From the NCBI RefSeq assembly GCF_047501465.1, contig NZ_JAZDRL010000001.1:62001-126000 (forward strand): a DNA stretch of 64,000 bases, in the 5' to 3' direction. This DNA is from Pseudochelatococcus sp047501465. GTDB taxonomy: Bacteria; Pseudomonadota; Alphaproteobacteria; Rhizobiales; Beijerinckiaceae. The notes under the pieces are model-generated. The model ran no database searches. It was not told the origin of the DNA and saw only the letters and a program-made list of their open reading frames with translations. Below are positions 8,441 through 17,089 of the stretch, in pieces (position 1 is the stretch's first letter; each line of letters opens with the position of its first letter). Both the position numbers and the translations under genes were made by a program.

Positions 8441-8953
8441 TCACTTAACCTTCTGTGCCTCAGCGGCTGCGACCGAGGCTACCCAATCCTCTGGTGAAAT
8501 GCCGGCAGCGCGCGCCTTGGCGGTGATAGCTTCGATGATAGACGGCGCAAGGGGCACTTCGAGAACGATTTCTGTGGCGCTATCGAGTGAATAAACCAAA
8601 GCTGTAATCCTGCCAGCGAAGCGACCAACTTTTGCGGTTTTCTGCTTATCATCAAGCGTGTTATTGGCCGCGACTACCGGACAGTAGTTGCGGATCAGTG
8701 AGTTAACAACGACTGAGGAACTTACGCCGCTTTGGCGTAGCGCATAAACAGCCTCATTCAACTTTGTAATGTCATCATAGGCATCGCCCGTAGGCAGCAG
8801 CTTGCTAATCTCGCTCGAGTGGGCTCCGTTCTCCAGATGGGGCCATGGACACTCAAAATCCTTTGCCGAAGCATGCGATGCGCTAACCAATGAGAGGGAA
8901 GCGATAACGAAAGCGAAAAGGGTTTTATTTGTTAGCCTGCTGTTCACGTACAT
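8441..8953 (-). CDS. Exported hypothetical protein
   Basis: About 170 residues. The N-terminus is a clear Sec signal peptide (RLTNKTLFAFVIASLSLVSA, cleavage after SHASA), followed by a small helical domain with two Cys (FECPWPH and RNYCPVV), which could form a periplasmic disulphide. I do not recognise the family. The GGAG at the start is two bases from ATG 8953 but seven from a GTG two codons later (8947), so translation may begin at the GTG. A longer frame to 9022 adds a non-signal extension and is rejected. Confidence 0.7.
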   Translation of the reverse strand: MYVNSRLTNKTLFAFVIASLSLVSASHASAKDFECPWPHLENGAHSSEISKLLPTGDAYDDITKLNEAVYALRQSGVSSSVVVNSLIRNYCPVVAANNTLDDKQKTAKVGRFAGRITALVYSLDSATEIVLEVPLAPSIIEAITAKARAAGISPEDWVASVAAAEAQKVK

Positions 8954-9584
8954 ACTCCATGCGTAATGCGTCGATGTTGGTATTGGCGCACGCTCGTCGA
9001 AACAGATAAGGGGAAGCAGCAAAAGGTGCCCCTTCTGCGCCAGTTTGCGGCTTTCTTCTCCAGCTGATAGTGAAACGAAAGCTTTAGATCCCTCATTCTA
9101 CTTATCCTTTTGCCGTGGAATGATGGAGTATTTCAGCCTACGAAATGGATACGCTTCCGCTGAAGAGTATTGCTAACTAAATAGCTTAGATTGTCAACGC
9201 GCTACTCCGCCCAAAAGAGATACTTGAGCGTGCAAGAATGATGTGGCTGTATTTTCGAATGAATTTTTGTTGAGCCTGGCTTCTGATGGCATAGGATGAA
9301 AGCTGATGAAAATATAGGATAGGGCGTTATTCTCACCATGTCCTAAAATAAATGACAAAAACCGTGTAGTAGAAGCTTGAGAAAACAAAGCTTTATGCTT
9401 CGATACAGAGCGCACATCTAGGCGCGCAATTGCGCTAATCGGCCAGGGGCATGCGCTTGCTCCCGGCCGCATCTGGACGGCGTGCGTCAAGATGGGCCTT
9501 GGGCGGTAAATACGGATAAGGTCAGGGCAAAAGAGTAGAGAGACGGTATTGTTGACAGCTAACATGAGTTATTAGCCGATAAGT
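8954..9584. other. 631-base gap without a supported gene
   Basis: The part next to the exported protein should hold its promoter. The remainder carries a 123-residue minus-strand frame with no family features. A short plus-strand stretch near 9430-9510 (IALIGQGHALAPGRIW, ending at TAA) looks like the tail of a lost gene but was not identified. Confidence 0.35.
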
Positions 9585-10067
9585 TTATTTCGTCCAGGGC
9601 TGGCCGAATGGCACTTCGAATTTTACCTCCAGCCGCATATGCGAGATGAGCCATTGGCCATCAACGCGGCGATAGCGATCGTGGGTATAACCCATCAGGT
9701 GGACTGGTTCGGCCGTTCCTTCTTTGCTTAGAAGCAGCCAATGCAACCAACGTCCGGTGGCCGTGTCACCTTCAACCTCTATGATGGGGTTTGTATAGGC
9801 ATGGAGCGTGAACCAGAAAGGCTTGCCGGCAAAACTCTCGGCAAGTGCTTTGCGGCCTTTGATGATGCCAAACTTGCCCGCATCCCATTCTACGTCTTCA
9901 GTAAAACAGGCCGTTTGTGCGTTGACGATACGCTCTAGTTCGCTGCCGGTCTTCTTACGGTGTTCGCTGGTGTATTTAGCGTCTGCGAACTCGGCATAAC
10001 GTGCTTTGAGTGAGCGAATTGCCTCAATAGCCTCAAGCTTGGCGATGCGTGCTTCGATATCCGTCAT
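9585..10067 (-). CDS. SnoaL-like (NTF2 fold) protein, copy 1
   Basis: A 160-residue alpha+beta-cone protein of the SnoaL-like/NTF2 superfamily, whose members are small cyclases, dehydratases, isomerases or hydrolase partners. The start helix IEAIRSLKARYAEFAD is followed by CFTEDVEWDAG, the strand pair TNPIIEVEGDTATGRWLHW and the closing YRRVDGQWLISHMRLEV, as in SnoaL_4-type domains. It is a clear paralogue of the 15424-15927 gene (shared KYT..HR/QRK, WD.G.FG, TGRW and YRR motifs). It is the last gene of the minus-strand run with the M81 peptidase and ABC transporter. Reaction unknown. Confidence 0.82.
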   Translation of the reverse strand: MTDIEARIAKLEAIEAIRSLKARYAEFADAKYTSEHRKKTGSELERIVNAQTACFTEDVEWDAGKFGIIKGRKALAESFAGKPFWFTLHAYTNPIIEVEGDTATGRWLHWLLLSKEGTAEPVHLMGYTHDRYRRVDGQWLISHMRLEVKFEVPFGQPWTK

Positions 10068-10087
10068 CTTGATATTCTCCTATGCTC

Positions 10088-11554
10088 TCAACTTGCAAAT
10101 GTGCCGATGGTGCCTGTTTCCTTGGGCCAGTAGGGTGCTGCCATGTTGTCGTAGGAGAGGTTTCTGGTGTTCGGATTGGTGCCGCCCGGTCCGGCGACGT
10201 AAAGCACTTCGCTGGCAATTGGGCCGAACCCGGCATAGAAATGCTGCGTGGATTTCACGACAATGATCTTGCGCGTTGTCGGATCAAGACCAAGCTGGGT
10301 CATCATGTCCGGATTGCCAGTCTGGAACCGCTTGCTATTGATGATGATGTCGATACCAGAGCCTTGCACCCACACGGCATCACCAATGCTGACCCGAATG
10401 CCATTGAAGGTCTGCGTTGCATCTTCCTTGATGCCCATCACCTTTACGGTCAGATCTACCGGCGCGCCGGATTCCGCGCCGCTCTTGCCGCCAATGCGTA
10501 GGCGCAATGTTGCACCCACACCAGCTTCCATGGCGAAACGGACGGCAATCGGGTCCCAATAGTTGGCCGCAACGATGTCCGTTACGCCTCGCTCAAGCAG
10601 ACGCTGCAGAATGAAGGTGCTGTCATTAGGCGCGCCGCAGCCTGCATTGTCCGATGTGTCTGCCATAACCACCGGACCAGTGGGGAAAGCCAATGCTGCA
10701 TCGATGCCCGCTTCAATAGAGAGATAATTGGGAAGCAGCTGATGCCGGGCCGTCCACAGAGCCTGGGCAAATTTGGTCGCCGTGTTCTGAGCAAGCTCGG
10801 GATTGCCATCAGTGATAACGATAACCTTCGCACCTACTTCCGGTACATCGCCATGGGGAAAACCATGTGCGAGGGAAACGGACAGGATGCCCGGCTTTTT
10901 CTCCTCAGCGATCATGCTGTCAACAAACTCCCGCATGGCGCCAGAAGTGGTCGGCAGATAAGCATTGATCGGGCATGCCACGATTGAGGTCTGGGGCTGT
11001 GCGGTTCCTTCAGCCGTTTTGATCGCTATGTCGAACAGCTCATAGGCGCGATCGGCGATGTCAGTATGCGGGTATTCCTTGTAGGTAACGACAATGTTGG
11101 CTGGTTCGGTCTTTTTACGTGTCAGATGGACATGCAGATCGTACTCGACACCAATGATCACGTCTGGTCCTACAATGTCTCGGATTGCGGCGACCAGCTC
11201 ACCTTCCGGGTCGAGATAACCTTCAGCAATCATCGCGCCATGGAGGGATAGCAGAACCATGTTGACCGGGAGCGCGGCCTTTAGATCGGTCAGTATTTCA
11301 TCGCGTAGCTCTTCATAGACCTTGCGTGATGTATTGCCGGCTGGTTCGGCGAAGGCGGACAGACTTTCAGATACCCGAATGCCCCGTGCTTCAGCGAGTT
11401 TACGCCACACTCTTAGCGGCTCCACGATGGGATGGCGGCCGTTTGCGGTGCCATCTCCGTGACAGAGCATTGTTTCACGAAAGCCCTGCATGCCTGTTGG
11501 CAGGGAGGAAAAGCTATTGGTTTCCGTGCCCATGCAGGCGATGAACAAATGCAT
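10088..11554 (-). CDS. M81 family (MlrC-type) metallopeptidase
   Basis: A 488-residue member of the M81 family, named after microcystinase C (MlrC), a zinc-dependent hydrolase that cleaves the linearised toxin; most homologues have unknown amide or small-peptide substrates. The start MHLFIACMGTETNSFSSLP carries the family ETNSF motif; metal-site motifs LSLHGAMIAEGYLDPEGE and YDLHVHLT follow, and the C-terminal MlrC domain has ADTSDNAGCGAPNDSTFI. A frame extending to 11725 would add an Arg/Cys-rich N-terminus unlike the family, so ATG 11554 is used. It lies 43 bases downstream of the ABC ATPase gene, so co-transcription is likely. Confidence 0.88.
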   Translation of the reverse strand: MHLFIACMGTETNSFSSLPTGMQGFRETMLCHGDGTANGRHPIVEPLRVWRKLAEARGIRVSESLSAFAEPAGNTSRKVYEELRDEILTDLKAALPVNMVLLSLHGAMIAEGYLDPEGELVAAIRDIVGPDVIIGVEYDLHVHLTRKKTEPANIVVTYKEYPHTDIADRAYELFDIAIKTAEGTAQPQTSIVACPINAYLPTTSGAMREFVDSMIAEEKKPGILSVSLAHGFPHGDVPEVGAKVIVITDGNPELAQNTATKFAQALWTARHQLLPNYLSIEAGIDAALAFPTGPVVMADTSDNAGCGAPNDSTFILQRLLERGVTDIVAANYWDPIAVRFAMEAGVGATLRLRIGGKSGAESGAPVDLTVKVMGIKEDATQTFNGIRVSIGDAVWVQGSGIDIIINSKRFQTGNPDMMTQLGLDPTTRKIIVVKSTQHFYAGFGPIASEVLYVAGPGGTNPNTRNLSYDNMAAPYWPKETGTIGTFAS

Positions 11555-11597
11555 TTTAGCAAGTCCTTCTCGACAAATGGAGTGAAGCCTGCCCGAC

Positions 11598-12656
11598 CTA
11601 AGAAGCGAGCAGATTTGCGTCCTGTGGGCGCCAAATGAGGGAAACAGGCTGGTTGTGATCATAGGAGGGCATGCCCGCGCGGCGTTGCACCTGCACGCGG
11701 ATCGCTTCGCCTCCGATGACGCCAACTGTGTATTCCATCATCGGTCCCAGCTGGATTGAGCCAAGCACGCGGCCTTCCACCAAGCCTTCACCTGGCGGTC
11801 TGATATCGATGCGTTCCGGGCGGATGGCGAGGGCGTTGGCTGTTGCGTCAAGGGGTACATTTTCCAGTAAGGGTAACGAAATCCCGTTCTGAGCCTGGAA
11901 AACTGCTGAGCCGTTACTGCCTTCAACTCTACCATCGAAGAAATTCGCCGAGCCGATGAAGTTTGCGACAAAACGGGTTTTGGGGTGGTCGTAGATGTCA
12001 CTGGGCGTGCCTACCTGTTCGATCCGGCCTTTCGACATCACAACGATGCGATCTGCCATCGTCATGGCCTCTTCCTGATCGTGTGTCACGAAAAGAGCAG
12101 TCACCCCGATGCGGCGTTGCAATTGGCGGATTTCGGAGCGCATTTGCACCCGCAAGAAGGCGTCGAGGTTGGATAGCGGCTCATCGAACAAAAGCAGCGA
12201 GGGCTTGATGGCCATGATGCGCGCCAAGGCCACCCGTTGTTGTTGTCCGCCAGAGAGCTGTTTGGGAAAGCGGTCACCATATTCGGCGAGTCCTACGAGG
12301 CGCAGGACTTCCTCAATTCGCTCGGGGCGCTGCTGTGCCGGGATGTTATGGCAGGAGAGGCCAAATTCGACGTTTTTGCGCACAGTCATATGCGGAAAGA
12401 GCGCGTAGCTCTGGAACACCATGCCCATATTGCGCTTTTCTGGCGCGAGGCGGGTGACATCATTTCCGCCCACAATGATGCGCCCATCTGTAGGCTCAAC
12501 AAACCCGGCAACCATTCTCAACGTTGTCGTCTTGCCGCAGCCTGAGGGGCCGAGAAGGGCGATGAACTCGCCTTTCTCAACTTCAAGATTGATGTCGGAA
12601 ACAGCAATTGCGCCGTTATAGTTTTTTGTGAGATTTTGAAGACTGACGTCAGACAT
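11598..12656 (-). CDS. ABC transporter ATP-binding protein, PotA type
   Basis: The ATPase of a spermidine/putrescine-type (PotABCD-like) importer; 352 residues. Walker A GPSGCGKTT, Q-loop VFQSYALFP, signature LSGGQQQR, Walker B LLLFDEPLSNLD and the switch His in VTHDQEEA are all intact, so it should be active. A C-terminal TOBE domain (LAIRPERIDI onwards) follows. Start ATG 12656 is preceded by GAGGTG; a GTG two codons upstream falls inside that site. The preceding permease ends at 12664, seven bases away. Substrate is unknown: polyamine-type transporters also carry opines, amino-acid derivatives and phosphonates. Confidence 0.93.
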   Translation of the reverse strand: MSDVSLQNLTKNYNGAIAVSDINLEVEKGEFIALLGPSGCGKTTTLRMVAGFVEPTDGRIIVGGNDVTRLAPEKRNMGMVFQSYALFPHMTVRKNVEFGLSCHNIPAQQRPERIEEVLRLVGLAEYGDRFPKQLSGGQQQRVALARIMAIKPSLLLFDEPLSNLDAFLRVQMRSEIRQLQRRIGVTALFVTHDQEEAMTMADRIVVMSKGRIEQVGTPSDIYDHPKTRFVANFIGSANFFDGRVEGSNGSAVFQAQNGISLPLLENVPLDATANALAIRPERIDIRPPGEGLVEGRVLGSIQLGPMMEYTVGVIGGEAIRVQVQRRAGMPSYDHNQPVSLIWRPQDANLLAS

Positions 12657-12663
12657 GTGCACC

Positions 12664-13428
12664 TCAATGACGAACAGTGAGGAAGCGCATATAGATGGGC
12701 GCTCCGATGAGTGTCGAAAGGACGATCAGGCACGTCGAGATTGCCGATATTGTCGGATCGTTGGAGTACTGGATGTATGAGAAAATCCGGATCGGAAGAG
12801 TCTCAAGCCCAGGACCTGCCAGGAAAAGCGTGATCACCAGTTCATCAAAGGACATGACGAAGCCAAACAGCGCACCGGCTATCAGGCCGGGGCGGATGAT
12901 GGGTAAGGTAATCTGAAAGAAGGTCTTCAGAGGGCCTGCGCCAAGATTCCGGGCGGCCTCCTCAATCGAGATGTCAAAGTCCGCAAGGCTTGCTGACACA
13001 AGCCTGATAACAAAGGGTGTGATCAGGACAACATGCGCTGCGACGAGACCTGTAAAGGTATGGGCCAGCCCCATGCGGTGAAAGGCTATGAGCAGCGCAA
13101 GACCAAGCACAATCGTGGGAAACAGGATAGGAGACAGCAGCGATGCTGTGACCATCGGCTTTCCGCGGAAGTTGTAACGGGTTAGCGCAAGCGCACTCAG
13201 GCAACCGATAATGCTGGCAATCAGCGTTGAGCAGAAACTAAGAGCCAGGCTTAATCGGACCGACGACATCAGCTCTTGCGAGTTGAAGAAGCGGACAAAC
13301 CATTTGAATGTTAGATCAGACGGAGGGAATTGCGGATAGGGAGCCCCTCCGAAAGCCGTTGCCATCACCACGAAGATCGGCACCAGGAGAAATGCAAGGA
13401 CGAAAGCATTGATAACACGTAATATCAT
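12664..13428 (-). CDS. ABC transporter permease, PotC type
   Basis: A 254-residue inner-membrane permease with six predicted transmembrane segments. The cytoplasmic coupling loop EEAARNLGAGPLKTFFQITLP (residues about 165-185) is the EAA motif that contacts the ATPase. Its start overlaps the upstream permease stop by four bases, typical of translational coupling. It pairs with the PotB-type permease 13425-14324. Confidence 0.93.
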   Translation of the reverse strand: MILRVINAFVLAFLLVPIFVVMATAFGGAPYPQFPPSDLTFKWFVRFFNSQELMSSVRLSLALSFCSTLIASIIGCLSALALTRYNFRGKPMVTASLLSPILFPTIVLGLALLIAFHRMGLAHTFTGLVAAHVVLITPFVIRLVSASLADFDISIEEAARNLGAGPLKTFFQITLPIIRPGLIAGALFGFVMSFDELVITLFLAGPGLETLPIRIFSYIQYSNDPTISAISTCLIVLSTLIGAPIYMRFLTVRH

Positions 13429-14324
13429 GCCTTTTTCCTCCGTTCAGCAAAGTGCAACGACGGGATCATCAGAAACAGGATCACGAAGAGCATGATGAAA
13501 GCAATCGCCGATCCAAATGGCCAGTCGAGCAGTGTCATGGCTTGCTGATAGATCATCGTAGGCATGATCTTCACTTGCGCACCGCCAACAAGGCTTGGTG
13601 TGATGAACGCGCTGATGGTGAGCGAGAAAACCAGCACAGAGCCGGATATGATGCCGGGCAACGATAGCGGCAGCAGTATTCTGAAGAAAACCTTTGCCGG
13701 TCTTGCGCCAAGATTTCGTGCAGCTTCAATAACCGATTTATCTATGTTCAGCAGGGCAGCATCCAGCGCCAGCACCATGAATGGCAACATGATCTGCGCC
13801 AAAGCGATAACCACGCCGGTCATGTTGTAGAGAAACTTGATCGGCATTTCAGTAATGCCGAACGACATCAGCGTGCGGTTTATAAATCCGTTGTTCGAGA
13901 GCAGGATGGTCCATCCGTAAGTGCGAACCACCGCGCTGGTTAATAACGGAAGAATAATCCCGAAATACAGCAGCCCCCGAAGGCCCCCGCGCAGCGACGA
14001 GAGCGCATACGCGAGGGGAAATCCGAGTATCAGACATACAAGCGTTACCATAGCTCCCATCTTCAGGGTCGTGAGCAGCACGCCAAGATAGAAGGGGTCG
14101 CCAATAAAACGCGTGTAGTTGTCCAAATTCCAGACGTCATAGAGGATGCCGCGACCCGGCTCGTACCCATGGAGGCTCAAGGCGCCTAGAAGCATGACTG
14201 GTCCTGCAAGGAAAACCACCAGCCAGAAGAGATTAGGCGTCAGGAGCATCCATGGCGCGAGCCGTTTCTTCAGCGTTGAGGGCGTATTTACTGAAGGTGT
14301 CGCGGCCATTGTTGTTTCCGTCAC
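13425..14324 (-). CDS. ABC transporter permease, PotB type
   Basis: A 299-residue permease with a cytoplasmic N-terminus, six transmembrane segments and the EAA loop IEAARNLGARPAKVFFRILLP. The start overlaps the stop of the solute-binding protein gene by four bases, so the transporter genes are translationally coupled in the order binding protein, PotB type, PotC type, PotA type. Confidence 0.93.
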   Translation of the reverse strand: MTETTMAATPSVNTPSTLKKRLAPWMLLTPNLFWLVVFLAGPVMLLGALSLHGYEPGRGILYDVWNLDNYTRFIGDPFYLGVLLTTLKMGAMVTLVCLILGFPLAYALSSLRGGLRGLLYFGIILPLLTSAVVRTYGWTILLSNNGFINRTLMSFGITEMPIKFLYNMTGVVIALAQIMLPFMVLALDAALLNIDKSVIEAARNLGARPAKVFFRILLPLSLPGIISGSVLVFSLTISAFITPSLVGGAQVKIMPTMIYQQAMTLLDWPFGSAIAFIMLFVILFLMIPSLHFAERRKKA

Positions 14325-15376
14325 TGAGTGATCTCACGGTTCCAGCGCTCAAGCCATTTTGGGCTGTTCGCGTTGATCTTCTGCCAGTCAGGACGGCGAA
14401 CCGTCTTCATGACTTCAGGGCCATTAGGAACGATCTTGGCGGTTTCTTCGTCAAGAACGGCCTTCGAGTTAACCGGAGAGATGAAGGTATATTTGGCATT
14501 CGCAGCCTGGCCTTCCGGGCTCAGCACGTAGTTGATGTATTTGAACGCTGCGTCTTTATGCTTGGTGCCCTTGGCCACAACAATCACTGCTTCATTCACG
14601 ATGCCGCCATCTGAGGGAATGGCAAGTCGTAATGATGAGCCAGCTTTTTGTTGGCTGATGACGCGATCAGAAACCCACGGCGCCATAACGACGTCGCCAT
14701 TGGTGAGCAGCTGTGCAAGTTGCGCGTGTTGGGTGGGGAAGGTAACGATGCTTGGCTTCAGCTTCTTCATCGCTTCAAAGCCCGGTTCCACATTATCGAG
14801 AGTGCCACCGTAGATTTCGTTGATGGTTACAAAGAAGATCAAGCCAACAGTTGAATCTAGATTATTGACTGCAATCTTTCCTTTGAATTCAGGCTTCCAG
14901 AAATCTTTATAACTGGCTGGTGGTTCTTTAAGTGTGTTGCTGTCGTATGCCACTACTGCAGAAGCAAACATGAACTTTGCGAATGGATCATCTTTAACGC
15001 GGAAAGTTGGATAAAGATCAGCAAGGTTCGGGATCTGGCTTACATCCAGCGGTTCTACAAGACCTTCTGCGAGTGCCTGATTGGCCGCAACTTCGTCCAT
15101 GAGCAGGACGTCGACCTTCACATTATCCTTCTGGGCACGCATGGTCGCCAGATTCTGGAATGTCAGGCCCTGGGTTGTCTGGATTTTGATGTTTGGATTA
15201 GCGGCCTGGAAGGGCTCGATAATTGCCTTCTTCCAACCCTCTTCAAAAGTGCCGCCATAGACGGCCATTGTCAGCGTTTCAGCCTCCTGAGCTTGCGCAT
15301 GGGAAAATGACGAGAACACTGTTGCTGCAGCGAGCGCTATAGCAGCTGTCTTACCTGTAAAATTACGAGAAAACAT
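14321..15376 (-). CDS. ABC transporter periplasmic solute-binding protein, PotD/F-like
   Basis: The periplasmic receptor of the ABC importer, 351 residues. A Sec signal peptide covers about residues 1-30 (AAIALAAATVFSSFSHAQAQ); the mature part has TMAVYGGTFEEGWKKAIIEP, VDVLLMDEVAANQAL and DVVMAPWVSDRV, as in family-1 extracellular binding proteins of the polyamine/iron(III) group. ATG 15376 has AGAGGA upstream; a longer frame to 15427 reads through a Lys/Asn-rich leader and is rejected. It is the first transporter gene, 48 bases after the second SnoaL-like gene. Confidence 0.92.
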   Translation of the reverse strand: MFSRNFTGKTAAIALAAATVFSSFSHAQAQEAETLTMAVYGGTFEEGWKKAIIEPFQAANPNIKIQTTQGLTFQNLATMRAQKDNVKVDVLLMDEVAANQALAEGLVEPLDVSQIPNLADLYPTFRVKDDPFAKFMFASAVVAYDSNTLKEPPASYKDFWKPEFKGKIAVNNLDSTVGLIFFVTINEIYGGTLDNVEPGFEAMKKLKPSIVTFPTQHAQLAQLLTNGDVVMAPWVSDRVISQQKAGSSLRLAIPSDGGIVNEAVIVVAKGTKHKDAAFKYINYVLSPEGQAANAKYTFISPVNSKAVLDEETAKIVPNGPEVMKTVRRPDWQKINANSPKWLERWNREITQ

Positions 15377-15423
15377 GGTTCCATCCTCTGTTTGGTGGTT
15401 ATCATTTATTTTCTTGTTGTTTT

Positions 15424-15927
15424 TCAAAAGGTAAAGGGGGCATTGCGGTTGACGGACCAGGGAACGTCATGGCGCGTCATGAACTTCGTGGTCTGTCGCA
15501 TTTTGGACAGCCTCCAGCCTTCATCTGTGCGTCGGTATTCATCTTCAGTAACTGCTGACAGAATGATTGGGGTATTTTCCCGGGTCAGGGTTCCCACCTG
15601 CCATAAAACCCAACGACCAGTGGCTTTATTGCCGTCAACTTCGATCAATGGACTGACATAATAATGCGCGCCAAAGCTCCACGGTCCGGTACGCAGATTG
15701 TCGTAAATAGCCTGTCGACCTTCCAGCACACCAAATGCGCCACCATCCCAAATGGCATCATCTGTGAAAACGCCGCTTTGCAGCCAGGCCAGTCTATCGA
15801 TTTCTTCCTGAGGTTTGCGTTGATGGTCCGCGGTATATTTCTCATCCGCATACTTACCGTAGTAAGCCTTGAGGTACTTGATCGACTCGATGTCGATAAG
15901 TGACTGCTGATCGGGCAATTTAAGCAT
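15424..15927 (-). CDS. SnoaL-like (NTF2 fold) protein, copy 2
   Basis: A 167-residue protein of the same small-enzyme fold as the 9585-10067 gene. Equivalent segments are LKAYYGKYADEKYTADHQRK, FTDDAIWDGGAFGVLEGRQA, SPLIEVDGNKATGRW and DEYRRTDEGWRLSKMRQT. It is the first gene of the minus-strand operon; AGGAGG lies upstream of its ATG. The two copies differ enough to be distinct enzymes or partners in a heteromer. Function unknown, but an enzymatic or binding role in processing the transported compound is a reasonable guess. Confidence 0.82.
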   Translation of the reverse strand: MLKLPDQQSLIDIESIKYLKAYYGKYADEKYTADHQRKPQEEIDRLAWLQSGVFTDDAIWDGGAFGVLEGRQAIYDNLRTGPWSFGAHYYVSPLIEVDGNKATGRWVLWQVGTLTRENTPIILSAVTEDEYRRTDEGWRLSKMRQTTKFMTRHDVPWSVNRNAPFTF

Positions 15928-15952
15928 TATATGATCACATCCTCCTGTTATT

Positions 15953-15968
15953 GGGAAAACGTTTACCC
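15953..15968. promoter_or_regulatory. Palindromic LacI-type operator between the SnoaL operon and its regulator
   Basis: GGGAAAACGTTTACCC: a 16-base near-palindrome centred on CG, the form typical of LacI/GalR operators. It sits 26 bases before the SnoaL copy 2 start and 56 bases before the LacI-type regulator start, so it can control both divergent units. Confidence 0.7.
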
Positions 15969-16023
15969 TATGATATGAGCAAGAGTTATTGCGTCTGTCA
16001 ATCCCAATCAGGTAGGAGAACGC

Positions 16024-17085
16024 ATGTTAAAAAATAAATCTGACAAGGCAGCTGCGCACAGGATGACAACGCATGATACCGCGCTTCAAACATCGAAGGT
16101 AACGCGGGCCGCGATCTCGATTCAGACTATCGCTGAGCAGGCTGGGGTCTCGATTGCGACTGTCTCAAGAGTTCTGAACGGCAACACGAGCAAGGTCTCG
16201 GAAGCGACGGCAAAGCGCGTGATGTCTGTAGTGGATACGTTTGGATATCGACCTTCCCGGGTGGGGAGCGCTCTGCGCAGCGGTCGCAGCCGTCTGGTGG
16301 CGTTGATGGTTCCTGATCCGGCCAATGCCTATCATGTGGCTATTGCGAGCTCGGTGGAGCGGCAATTGCGTGCGCGCAATAAAATTCTTCTGTTTTGCAA
16401 CACCCAGGAGAATGCTTCGGTGCAAGATGAGTTGCTACGCGAAATGCGCGCCCAACTCGTCTCAGGCATCATCATGCTGGGTGCGGTGGAAAGTGATGAG
16501 CTATCAGCGCAGTTGGCTGCGGAAGAGCCGATTATCTTTGTCAATCGTCGCATCGAAGGGCTGCCTCCAGGAAGGTTTGTCGGCATTGACAACTTTAAAG
16601 CCGGACAGGTCGTTGCCGAAAATTTCAACGCTTTGGGCTATAAGAAGGCCTGGCTCATGCATGGCCCCTTAACGTCTACCGCCACTGCTGCGCGCGTGGA
16701 TGGGTTCATCTCGGCATTTGGTTCTGGTGAGGACACGCGCATCCATAATTTGGCAATGAGCCGTATGGAGATAGCCTATTCAGTTGCATGCGAACATTTG
16801 ACCGCTGAGGATAGGCCGGATGCAATATTCTGCACAACTGACGAAATCGCATACGGTGTCTACAAAAGATGCCGCGAACTCAATCTATCAGTTCCCGGAG
16901 ATATCCGTTTGTTTGGGTTCGACGGGAACCCCCTCAACGGATATCTCGCGCCGTGGCTCAGCACCATACGGGTGCCTTATGAAGACTATGGTAGTGCGGT
17001 TGTATCCATGCTCGACTCCTACTGGACAAAATCTTGCTACCCAGAGGAAGATGCAATCATTCCATTTGAGACGATTGTTACCTGA
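16024..17085 (+). CDS. LacI family transcriptional regulator
   Basis: A 353-residue repressor. The N-terminal helix-turn-helix is SIQTIAEQAGVSIATVSRVL, at about residues 32-51, followed by the hinge helix region SRVGSALRSGRS and a periplasmic-binding-protein-like ligand domain (VALMVPDPANAYHVAIASSV, GIIMLGAVESDELS and LFGFDGNPLNGYL). AGGAG precedes the start. It is divergent from the SnoaL/ABC/M81 operon and a LacI-type palindrome lies between them, so it probably controls that operon; the effector is not predictable. It is convergent with the FAH gene, four bases apart. Confidence 0.92.
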   Translation: MLKNKSDKAAAHRMTTHDTALQTSKVTRAAISIQTIAEQAGVSIATVSRVLNGNTSKVSEATAKRVMSVVDTFGYRPSRVGSALRSGRSRLVALMVPDPANAYHVAIASSVERQLRARNKILLFCNTQENASVQDELLREMRAQLVSGIIMLGAVESDELSAQLAAEEPIIFVNRRIEGLPPGRFVGIDNFKAGQVVAENFNALGYKKAWLMHGPLTSTATAARVDGFISAFGSGEDTRIHNLAMSRMEIAYSVACEHLTAEDRPDAIFCTTDEIAYGVYKRCRELNLSVPGDIRLFGFDGNPLNGYLAPWLSTIRVPYEDYGSAVVSMLDSYWTKSCYPEEDAIIPFETIVT

Positions 17086-17089
17086 TCCA

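Noticed and set aside
9194..9565. 123-residue minus-strand frame upstream of the SnoaL copy 1 gene's 3' end
   Set aside because: No family features, no convincing start signal; GC-rich frames of this kind are common by chance.
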